The translations under genes and the position numbers were made by a program. DNA of 64,000 nucleotides, from positions 148,435,577-148,499,576 of the forward strand of contig CP136065.1 of the NCBI GenBank assembly GCA_032622095.1, read 5' to 3'. The notes under the pieces are model-generated. The model was not told where the DNA came from. It was given only the letters and a program-made list of their open reading frames with translations, and did no database searches. The DNA comes from Siphonodentalium dalli. Taxonomy: Eukaryota; Mollusca; Scaphopoda; Gadilida; Siphonodentaliidae. Shown piece by piece: positions 13,816 to 23,278 of the stretch (positions are counted from its first letter, which is position 1; every line of letters starts with the position of its first letter).

Positions 13816-15180
13816 GTGTGAAATACCTTTTATCACATGATCAAATAAACCCGAAGCAACGCGTAATATTCATCGAAAACAACAATCGTACACTACAGCG
13901 ATCGCAAGTTATCTGAAGAACGCCGTGACGTCATCGCACGCGCTGATATTAAACGTGTCTATTACCGATAATTATGAAACTGCTTTTATGGCCAAATTAT
14001 GTGATAAAAAGAGGTCTTCGCACGAACCAAAAATGATAAAACTTCCCAACTATAAGTAAAAATACCCAAATGAAGAAGTCTATGTAGGTCCCGAAGGAGT
14101 CTATAGACTCTTTGATGTAGAGTTCTGATGGAGAAAATGTAGGTCGATCTATTTTTGTCATAACTCTGACGTATTTTGACCTGGGAGAAAAAATCGAAAC
14201 CGAGGCTCACTACGAGCATGCCAGTTTTAAATATAGAAACAGGGAATCCCGACAAATGGCGAAATCGGCGACAAACAAACTTTAGTAATCGAAAACAACA
14301 CATAAAATAAACATAGCAAAAACGCGGCACAGTAAAAATGTCAGAACGCCACGAGGTTTTACGTCGTTTTTGGTGACGTCATGGAGTGAAACGGAGTAGA
14401 GTGACACCAAGGTACGAATCTGTCTGATCGCCATACTGTTGCGCGAGCGCACGTAATTATGTATATGAACCCCATGTTATGTAAACAAACAGTACGGTAT
14501 GTAAATAGTATGAGATAACCAAAACACTAATCGCCAGATATACCCCATGCATTAAGTGAACTTTGGTTAGAAATTCCACCAAATTGTTTATAACGTATCA
14601 GTATAACGCTAGCTAACCCTCACCTTTCAAGATTTCGGTGTTGAATGAGTCACTGCGAATAAGTCTCCTAAACAGATTTCCTCGGTGTTGAGTGTTGTTC
14701 TTATTGCTCACTCTCTATGTGCTGTATATAAACAAACGCTCGACTCACACAATGTGTGTTTTGAGGATAATATGGCATTCATACTATCATAGTATTATAC
14801 TATTATAGTATAATATTAGTATATTCTTTACAACATACAGTGTCAGGGTATTATAATTTAGTAACTGGTATTCCTAAATTATAACCTATATCGAAGGCCA
14901 TCCATGTCTTAACCAATAAGGTCCAAATTATATGTATGCTTTCAGTAACAGTGCGTGGAACATACATTCAATTGTTATATACCGGTACATGTCCGGGAAA
15001 TATGAATACACGGCACCATTGAAACCGGATTTAAACCGGCACATGCGACTTGAGAATATACTTCAAAGTATCAAACTGTGCGGGTACAATTATTATTCAT
15101 CTAATCTAATTGTATATTTACATATCATGGCCTTGGATGGAGTAAGTTTTCGAATAACGTAGTACGTTCTTATCATATTA

Positions 15181-16622
15181 ACATAGTCATAATTCCTCTA
15201 GGTCCGAAGTTTCGCCCCGATATGTCGAGAAACGACGGATGAGTGCCGACGGACCAACATTAGATTGAGTTACAACGCCATTAACGTCAGGACGCGACGT
15301 TTTGACGTAATGGGGACCAGGTCCACATAAATAACGTGGCCACAATACGTTCATATCTGCCGAAAAACGGTACAACAGTGACGAGGGACCAATATCAAGT
15401 TGAGCTACAACGTTATTAACGTCAGAACGCGACGTCTGAGGTAATCGGGACCAGGTCCACATAAATAACATAGCCACAATACGTATATGTACCAAGTTTC
15501 GAACTAATCTGTGGATAAACTGCGGAGGAGTGACGAGGGGCCATCGAGTTGAGCTACAATGTCATTAACGTCAGAACGCGACATCTGACGTAATGGGGAC
15601 TAGGTCCAAGTTAATAACATGGCCATAGTACTTCTAGGTACGAATATTCGCTCATATCTGCCGAAGAACGGCACAACAGTGACGAGGGACCAATATCAAG
15701 TCGAGCTACAACGTCATTAACGTCGGAACGCGACGTCTGAGGTAATCGGGACCAGGTCCACATAAATAACATGGCCACAACACGTATATGTACCAAGATT
15801 CGAACTGATCTGCCGATAAACTGCGGAGGAGTGACGAGGGACCATCATCGAGTTGAGCTACAACGTCATTAACGTCAGAACCCGACGTCTGGTGTAATGG
15901 GGTCCAGGTTCAAGTTAATAACATGGCCATAGTACTTCTAGGGGAGAAGTTTCGCCTCGATCTGCCGAGAAACAGCGGATGAGTGACGATGGATCACCAT
16001 CAGGTTGAGCTACAACACTATTGCCGCCAGGACGCGACGGCTAACGTAATCGGGACCTGGTCCACATCAATAACATGGCCACAATACGTCTATGTACCAA
16101 GTTTCGTCCCGATCTTCCGATAAACAGCGGATGAATGACGATGGACCACCATCAGATTGAGCTACAATGTCATTAACGTCAGGACGCGACGTTTGACGTA
16201 ATGGGGGCCAGGTTCAAGTTAATAGCATGGCCATAGTACTTCTAGGTACGAAGTTTTGCTCATATCTGCCGAAAAACGGCACAGCAGTGACGAGGGACCA
16301 ATATCAAGTTGAGCTACAACGTCATTATTTATTACTGAGGTAATCGGGACCAGGTGCACATAAATAACATGGCCACAATACGTATATGTATCAAGTTTCG
16401 TCCCGATCTGCCGATAAACAGCGGATGAATGACGATTGACCACCATCAGATTGAGCTACAATGTCACGTCAGGACGCGACGTTTGACGTAATGGGGGCCA
16501 GGTTCAAGTTAATAGCATGGTCATAGTACTTCTAGGTACGAAGTTTAGCTCGCTCAGATCTGCGAGAAACGGCACCGCAGTGACGAGGGATCAACATCAA
16601 GTTGAGCTACAGTGCCATTAAC
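15181..16622 (-). repeat. ~151-bp satellite array, block C
   Basis: About nine to ten copies in the orientation of block B. The first ~600 bp closely match block B. The array runs straight into the palindrome at 16,623. Confidence 0.9.
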
Positions 16623-17302
16623 GTCTACCACACAAACAATTACACAAAAAACATTGCATTTACTATATACGATTTTATTAAGTCCAAACCCGCCTTTGAA
16701 ACTGACTAAATATTGTTGCTACAAAACTCGACGAGTATTACTACAAAACTCGTTAGCTTGTTTTTTACTACAAAACTCGTCGATATTTTACTACAAAACT
16801 CGTAACCTGAAATTACTACATAACTCGTCGATTTTACTACAAAACTCGTGAGCTACCACAAAACTCGTCGATTGTTACTACATAACTCGTGAGCTACCAC
16901 AAAACTCGTCAGTTACTACATAACTCGGCGTAACACCTCTTCACCCTTCCTCGGTGTGACGTCCACAACACCCACCATCATATTGACCATTTGTTACGCC
17001 GAGTTATGTAGTAACTGACGAGTTTTGTGGTAGCTCACGAGTTATGTAGCAACAATCGACGAGTTTTGTGGTAGCTCACGAGTTTTGTAGTAAAATCGAC
17101 GAGTTATGTAGTAATTTGGGTTACGAGTTTTGTAGTAAAATATCGACGAGTTTTGTAGTAAAAAACAAGCTAACGAGTTTTGTAGTAATACTCGTCGAGT
17201 TCTGTAGCAACAATTTTTAGTCAGTTTCACAGGCGGGTTTGGACTTAATACAATCGTATATAGTAAATGCAATGTTTTTTGTGTAAGTGTTTGTGTGGTG
17301 GG
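16623..17302. repeat. ~310-bp-arm palindrome joining satellite blocks C and D
   Basis: The left arm (to 16,936) and right arm (from 16,992) are inverted copies separated by a 55-nt spacer. Both contain about ten 'ctacaaaactcgtcgat' units, 'gattttattaagtccaaacc' and 'acaaaaaacattgcatttac'. Small differences separate the arms, so it is not a perfect fold. Inverted symmetry continues into the flanking satellite on each side (block C minus, block D plus). The transcript of either strand would form a long hairpin. Confidence 0.9.
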
Positions 17303-17455
17303 CGTTAATGACGTTGTAGCTCAACTTGATGTTGGTCCCTCGTCACTGCTGCTTCGTTTCTCATCAGATCTGAGCCAAACTTCGTACCTAGAAGTACTAT
17401 GGCCATGTTATTAACTTGAACCTGGCCATCATTACGTCAGACGTCGCGTCCTATT
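17303..17455 (+). repeat. ~151-bp satellite, block D (one unit)
   Basis: A single unit beginning 'gcgttaatgacgttgtagct' and ending 'cattacgtcagacgtcgcgt', in plus orientation. It is nearly identical to the first unit of the window and is the mirror of the end of block C. Confidence 0.85.
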
Positions 17456-17807
17456 TCTTAATACCATGTTGTATTTGGTGAAATAGAATAAACTATCTAT
17501 CGTGGTGGAAAACCAAATGTGGTTCGTCATTTTTCTCTCAGTGCATAATGGATTCGCGGCTTGTGCACTCTAAGAAATAAACGCAACCAACAGTAACCGT
17601 GAAACAAAAGAGAGCGGCGAGTCATGCATGCGTACCATACAGTTATTGTTACCAATAATCGTTTCACTTTGTTTTTGCAATATAGACAACTCTACGCCAC
17701 CGCTTGATTCTTGGTTCGTTCTTGAGGATACCCATGTGATTTGACAAAGTAACACTCTGCATATTCAATTATAATACATGTAGTTGAAAAATCAAAGAAG
17801 AAAAAAC

Positions 17808-17996
17808 CTCGTTAGCTTGTTTTTTACTACAAAACTCGTCGATATTTTACTACAAAACTCGTAACCTGAAATTACTACATAACTCGTCGATTTTACTACA
17901 AAACTCGTGAGCTACCACAAAACTCGTCGATTGTTACTACATAACTCGTGAGCTACCACAAAACTCGTCAGTTACTACATAACTCGGCGTAACACC
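17808..17996 (+). repeat. third copy of the palindrome arm
   Basis: 189 bp that look identical to 16,749-16,937, from 'ctcgttagcttg' to 'ggcgtaacacc', in direct orientation and bordered by unrelated sequence. It ends at the same base as the left palindrome arm, which suggests a defined element terminus. Confidence 0.85.
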
Positions 17997-18143
17997 ATTT
18001 CTCCCATACACTCAGTCATCCACAGTAGCTTATAAAGTGCCGCCGTTCTAGCTATATTTAGATAGGCTAAACTCTCGATACTGATTGGGTGGCTTTTAAT
18101 AACCCAGACTTTTCTGTGTAAAAATAGACATTACACTGAGCTT

Positions 18144-18150
18144 TATATAA
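18144..18150 (+). promoter_or_regulatory. possible TATA box upstream of the UBL exon
   Basis: TATATAA lies about 125 bp before the UBL start codon, so transcription could begin near 18,175. Position and sequence are suitable, but AT-rich DNA yields such motifs by chance. Confidence 0.3.
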
Positions 18151-18274
18151 ACAGGACTAAAGTTATTCAAAAATTATTGCATACACACTGTGTACTGAGT
18201 TCGGCGAAATTTAGCACCAACGACTTTAAATATTAAATACGTTTTTATTTGGAGTAATAAGCTCTCAACATAAA

Positions 18275-18493
18275 ATGGCAATCGTTGACGTTTACGTAAA
18301 GCTCCCAACAGGGAAAACCACGAGTGTTGAAATGTCGCCTACGAACACAGTCGGGGATATCGCAAATAAAATAGCAAAGTCTGAAAAACTGAATCGCGAA
18401 CACATTCGGCTTAAATATCAAGGGAAAGTACTGAAAACAACGCACAGCATCAGCTATCTCGGAATAAGGGCGGAAACCATCCTCAAATGTGAG
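18275..18493 (+). CDS. ubiquitin-like domain exon (first coding exon)
   Basis: Encodes 73 residues with a complete ubiquitin fold: beta-1 'VDVYVKLPTGKT', the 'TVGDIANKIAKSEKL' helix, 'IRLKYQGKVL' matching ubiquitin's 'RLIFAGKQL', and a final strand 'ETILKCE'. The start has a favourable context (aaaATGG). The exon ends in phase 0 at a strong donor (gag|GTGAGT), so this is the N-terminal domain of a larger protein, not a ubiquitin precursor. There is no terminal Gly-Gly. The partner exon is not certain; the next recognisable plus-strand coding exon is the PBZ exon of HPF1 4.6 kb downstream, which could be joined in frame from 23,120. Alternatively it belongs to a decayed or unrecognised gene. 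Confidence 0.75.
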
Positions 18494-18972
18494 GTGAGTA
18501 CAATTAGCGCGCGTACAGGCGCATTATATACGAACATTATGTTATAACAGAGGTGAGTCTAGCTGGTCTCCATTATGGCAGTTGGGGGGGGGGGGGGGTT
18601 CCACCTTAGAATTTCCAATTACATGCACCAACCTTGAATCAGACACACATTTACTAACACAGGAAGTTCGTTTACCCATGGTTGCTTTATTTTCCAACTA
18701 CCTCAGACATTCCAACTATTATAAATATCCAACCTGCATGACACCCCATTATAGGTTGAACATTTCCCAACTGATAGCCATTTCAATCCAACAGTTTGTA
18801 TTAGACCGAATGTAAAAAATATATATGTAACTTCTGGTCTACAAACAACACATTGCACACTAAATAGGTATGGCAGGCCGTTTTCACATTTTCGAATTAT
18901 TGCACTGAAGTGAAAATAGCGAACTATACTTAAGTCCAAATACCACATAATTGTGAATTCGGCGAGGAATTC
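18494..18972. other. sequence after the UBL donor
   Basis: Presumed intron. Contains a long poly-G run near 18,583-18,598 and no recognised exon. Confidence 0.4.
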
Positions 18973-19668
18973 TACTTAAGGGGGAGACGTACGTGTTGCA
19001 TAAATCCAGCCAAAATGGCAAGATATTTTCAACAAAGAATTTCTCTGGATCTATCATCATGTGCATTGTATGTAGAATCTGAGCAATTATTAAGAGACAA
19101 CAAAAACATTGGATTTTAATACATTTGAGAGGTTGAAATAAATTGAGGGTTGAAATATCTGATGATATGGGAACCATCGAATCGGATTGAGTACATTTAA
19201 CAATGTGGCCGAATTCCAGTTGATATCAATATTTGCTTTCATTGTGCTGGAATATTTGTGACTACTTTATTCTTTATTATAATATATGGGGGTATTATGC
19301 TATTCTATGCAATTAAAAAATCTAACTCAACATAATGATACAAATGAAGCCTCCTCTCATAGAGCCAAGACAATAAGCAATTTGGTGATTACAGCTTTGT
19401 GTGGAATTATTAATTATTCTAGCAGTTCTTGGTACCGAAAGGGACAAAAAATAAAATAATATTTTCAACCTCTCAAATGTATTAAAATCAATTGTTTTGT
19501 TGTCTCTTCACAATTGCTCAGATGCTATATACAACGAAGATGGTGATATGAGAAATTCATGATTTTTTTAGCCAGATAGATCAGGATAGATCCAGAGAAA
19601 TTATTTGTTGAAAATCTCTTGGCATTTTTGGCTGGATTTATGCAAAACGTGCATCTCCCCCTCAAGTA
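18973..19668. mobile_element. ~700-bp element with inverted termini
   Basis: The left end 'tacttaagggggagacg', then 'ataaatccagccaaaatggc' and 'caacctctcaaatg' (inverted), is mirrored by the right end at about 19,460-19,668 ('catctccccctcaagta'). Arms are about 170-210 bp and diverged. No coding capacity, so probably a non-autonomous DNA element. Confidence 0.65.
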
Positions 19669-19706
19669 CAACTATTTCACTTACGTGCTTCGTAAAATAT
19701 ATATTA

Positions 19707-20415
19707 CTAGAAGGTGACCCGACTTCGTCCGGGCTATTCAAAAACCAAATTTCAAGTCGATAGCTCCACCCGTTTCCTAGATCTGGTCTGCGCATGCGCG
19801 AAGCTGGTGTCGCACGTGCTCGGCGACCCGATAAAATTCGTATCCGGGGCAAGATACATTCACATACCAAATTTCAAGTCGATAGCTACACCCGTTTCCG
19901 AGATATATAGCCCAATGTCATTTGCGGATACCTCGGCCGGTGATGAGTTAACGCGACACAGTCAAATGCATCGGCAGGGTGAGAGTTAACGTAATCTAAC
20001 TTTATGACCTCTGACGACGTCATAGAAATTACGCATTGATTTTATCCCGATAAAAGCATCGGACCACTTGTACCTAATAATTGAGGCAGATAACTAAAAC
20101 GGATACATACATATTATATATCGTTGGAAAGAGGACACGCCACAGATTCTAACCGTGCAAATTATATGACTGGCAATTTATTATTCGCGCTATATCGCAA
20201 AAACGGCGTAAAAACAGATTTGACCTCCGCACGTGAAAAGTTGACCTCGCACGGACAAATAAATATGCCTATGTTCGTCTCCGGCCGAAAACACATCCAA
20301 ATACCAAATTTCATCGAAATTGGCTTAGTCGTTTTTGAGTCCATCGATTTCAAACACACAAACACACACACAAACAAACACATACACACACAGATCTTTC
20401 AAAATATATAATAGA
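19707..20415 (-). mobile_element. non-autonomous Helitron, 709 bp
   Basis: Read on the minus strand it begins TCTATTATATATTTTG after an A (complement of 20,416) and ends in a hairpin 'cccggacgaagtcggg' followed by 'tcaccttCTAG' before a T (complement of 19,706). TC...CTAG ends, a subterminal hairpin and A/T insertion are the Helitron signature. It includes a CA/TG-rich tract at the 5' end and two copies of 'ccaaatttcaagtcgatagc'. No Rep/helicase is present. The open frames across it are not genes. Confidence 0.7.
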
Positions 20416-20905
20416 TAAAACAATTTTTTTAAACTCCCATCAGCTTTTATCCGGGCTTTGGACCGGCAGACTTAAAATGTCAAAATGAAATTACCGGTGC
20501 CATATATGGCACCTCTGTGCATATATGGCACCTCTTATCTCTCTCTGTTGATCAGTTATTATGTCAAGTAGTCTGTCCGCCAAGTCAGGTAATTTCAATA
20601 TATCAGTCTCTATTTTGATCACATTGTTTAAACCTGCACAGTTATTATTAGTCAGTTTCGATTTCCTCATATGTTTCCAAATTTATTATTTATTGTTAAA
20701 ATTCCGTTGGACGTGGAAAATAATCGATCAACGATTTTGGTGCTTTTTAAATTTAAGGCGTGAGTCTGAGTGAATACCAGGAAAGTGGCTTCCCCGGGCT
20801 TCGTTAGATTGCGTGATGGGTGTGTCAAAAAGAGAGAGAGTTTGGTTTTGGAGTAATTACGTTTATTCCCAAATACGATAACACTCCTCTCAATTACTAT
20901 TTCAA

Positions 20906-21000
20906 TGGCTTCAGGGGCCAAAAATATTTGATTCGAGTCGAGGAAGCCACCCATCAAAGCTCAGATTTATTAGATATCGATTTTAGAAATCTATTATTTT
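20906..21000 (+). repeat. dispersed repeat 'gattcgagtcgagga', copy 1
   Basis: The sequence from 'ggcttcaggggccaaa' through 'cccatcaaagctcagat' recurs at 38,815-38,900, and in part inverted near 25,355-25,400. An unclassified interspersed family. Confidence 0.6.
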
Positions 21001-21653
21001 TCATTATCGGGAATATGTATTGTATTTATTTCAGGCAAGATATGCCCATATATAGTCATGGTACCTAGGCACTTGTTGTCCACTGATTCTTCATTGTTGG
21101 AAAAGACGTTTCTGAAATGTTCGCCCCACATCTCGGTAATATCAGCCTCGCCATTTGCTCCACCTATCGAGTTTGCGTTTCCACATTTGGCTCCTTTTGA
21201 AACAAATTTCCAAAATGCATTTACATTGTTACTACACAGGTAACGGTTCTTAGCTAGTTCATCAGCCTTAATCTGCTCAACGTTCGATTTGTATTTTCTC
21301 AGAGCGGATTTGAATATCGATCGTCTTCGACACATAGTGTCATAAATGTATCCATATCGAGGTCTTCCTTGATTAACCCATATAGAGAATATTTCCCTAG
21401 CTTCACTGTGCAAACGCTTCACATGTAAATTCCATCCAGGTATTGGACTGAATCTGTCTGTTCCGTTAGAGTTTACAGTTAAACAATCGGTGGAAGATTT
21501 CTTTAGGGCGTCGATAATATGTTCGTATATTTTGTCAATAATGGAGCTTTTATCATGGGTGTCTCGAAACTGATTGCCATCAGAGTCATTCGTTAATATT
21601 TCAAAATTAATTTTTCTCAATAATTGTCCGGATAAATAACAATATTTATCCAT
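20994..21653 (-). pseudogene. non-LTR retrotransposon (LINE) ORF2 fragment
   Basis: A 219-codon open frame resembling the linker between endonuclease and reverse transcriptase in LINE ORF2 proteins. It has 'IPGWNLHVKRLHSEAR', then 'RRRSIFKSALRKYK' and 'NAFWKFVSKGAK', and a 'MWGEHFRNVFS' motif just before the RT domain. Endonuclease and RT catalytic parts are absent from this frame, so it is a dead fragment. It lies in the UBL-to-HPF1 interval. Class (CR1/L2/Jockey-like) is not determined. Confidence 0.75.
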
Positions 21654-21867
21654 TTGCGCTGAGTTGGTACATTTCCAGTTTATATTATGTCTTGTTGTCG
21701 AAACAGAATACTTGCTGTCCCAGATGTTTGCCGAAAAAGTCGACCGACATACTCTCGATACTAAATTCCATCGAACAAAATGTTGCTATACAACACATTT
21801 TGGGCAATTATATACGACATTTCACAGTCGTTCGCAATATTTTTGGATAATTAATCGATTCTAATAA

Positions 21868-22092
21868 CTAAAGTGACCTTTGATAAAATTTTGTTGTTGG
21901 AATCTGTTGAGATGGAGACACTCTGATCGGATTGAGTACCTTTAGTTGCGTTTTCAGTGGATTTAATTTGATTCTGCATTTGGAACACAATTTTTCTAGG
22001 CTATATATGAACACTTGATGTATAGGGTCATTTGGGTATGAAATTGTCAGAGTCGACTTCATACTTAGGCTATACCCTGCAGATTTAATCAC
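21868..22092 (-). pseudogene. LINE reverse-transcriptase fragment
   Basis: A 74-codon frame containing 'LEKLCSKCRIKLNPLKTQ', matching the conserved segment after the catalytic YADD region of LINE reverse transcriptases ('W...KLNP.KT'). It is on the same strand as the larger LINE fragment but 5' of it, so the two are not in normal order and are probably separate or rearranged insertions. Confidence 0.55.
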
Positions 22093-22499
22093 TCAATAAT
22101 CACTGCATGATGGTTGTGTTGTTTCAACATTTTAACTTCACACATTTTCTACAGTGACATGCAGTAAGCTGTCACCTCTAATCAGTCTACCTCTATACTA
22201 GGCCTATTACTAATTAAGACATGTAGGCTAAGTGTGGTCTCTAATCCGAAACCACGAGTATGCTTTTCGTGAAACAATGCGCGGAAGAAATTGAGCAGTA
22301 AGCTTTTCTCGAAACAGTGCGCGGTAGATTCTACCACTCACTCTATCTCTCAAATACAAGTTAAAACGTTAAAATAACCTTACAAATTTGCAACTGAAGA
22401 CTGTCTACTACTATAGTTCATTTATTAAATCAACCCCCACCTGCCCCTGTGCATAATAACTGTTTCATTTGTACCGCGCACTTCCGCGTAGTTCTGCGC

Positions 22500-22700
22500 A
22501 GTTCCGCGCACTGTTTCGAGGTGCCGATCCAATTGTCACCAAACTTCATATGGATCTTCGGGGTGACATCTAGACTGGAGCAATCAATTATTTCTGAAAT
22601 TGGTTATAAAACATGGCTGCCAGCAGCCATCTTGGATTTCAAATTTGAAACCATCTGCACACCCAGCAGGAACCTACATTTATTGGTGAAATGATAATAA
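22500..22700 (+). repeat. 'aagatggctgcc' interspersed repeat, copy 1
   Basis: Contains 'aaacttcatatggatcttcg', 'gggtgacatctag' and 'ggctgccagcagccatcttg'. Related copies, in either orientation, are near 27,880-28,000, 35,570-35,900, 37,050-37,150, 42,719-42,970 (two) and 56,680-56,960. An unclassified invertebrate repeat family. Confidence 0.65.
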
Positions 22701-23170
22701 TTTCATCTACACAATATACAAGACCTTTACTGTAACTTTTTGGCTGTCCTTCTTTATCTTTCTATTCATTGCTCAGCAAAAATATACTCCTTCCCAAGTT
22801 GAGCTACAGTGTCATTGACACTTTCAATAATTTCCTTATTTGTGCTTAAGCGCAGCGCAAATAATTGTGCTTAAGCTCAAATAATTGTTCTCAAGCACAA
22901 ATTATTGTGTTTAAGAATAAATACCGGTAGCTTGATTCATACCATCCAACATCTTGGGGTGCTCCTGACACACAGGAGGGATATGCACACCAACTCCTGT
23001 GCAGAAGGTGAAGGTTAGCACCATTATATCGAGTTCAAGGTCGTTGGCACAGTGGTATGGCAGTATTACACTTACCGCCATTTGCTCCATCTTTCATATT
23101 TTCGCGGTATAAACAATAGAAAATTTGGTTACGAAATTGTTTACACAAATTGGACTCAAACACGCCAGCA

Positions 23171-23278
23171 ATGGACTTAACTAAGAAGAAACCAGTTTGC
23201 AAATATGGTGCAGAGTGCTATAGGAAGAATCCGGACCATTTTGAAGATTATTTCCACCCGAAGCGGAAACTCGAAGAG
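23171..23278 (+). CDS. HPF1: HPF1 exon 1: PBZ zinc finger
   Basis: 36 codons, ending in phase 0 at gag|GTTTTT, a weak donor. Cys10, Cys16, His23 and His29 give the complete PBZ metal set, with 'CYRKNPDHF' as family signature. If spliced from upstream, an acceptor AG at 23,118-23,119 would add 17 stop-free codons before the ATG. Confidence 0.88.

Larger units (their letters stand above)
9627..15180. other. gene-free stretch between satellite blocks B and C
   Basis: No exon recognised. It contains the foldback element at 10,763-12,152 and the hairpin at 13,694-13,815. The rest is AT-rich sequence with isolated short open frames that show no family resemblance. Confidence 0.45.

Noticed and set aside
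20162-20389. Cys/Val/Phe-rich minus-strand frame near 20.3 kb
   Set aside because: Produced by the CA/TG-rich tract of the Helitron at 19,707-20,415.
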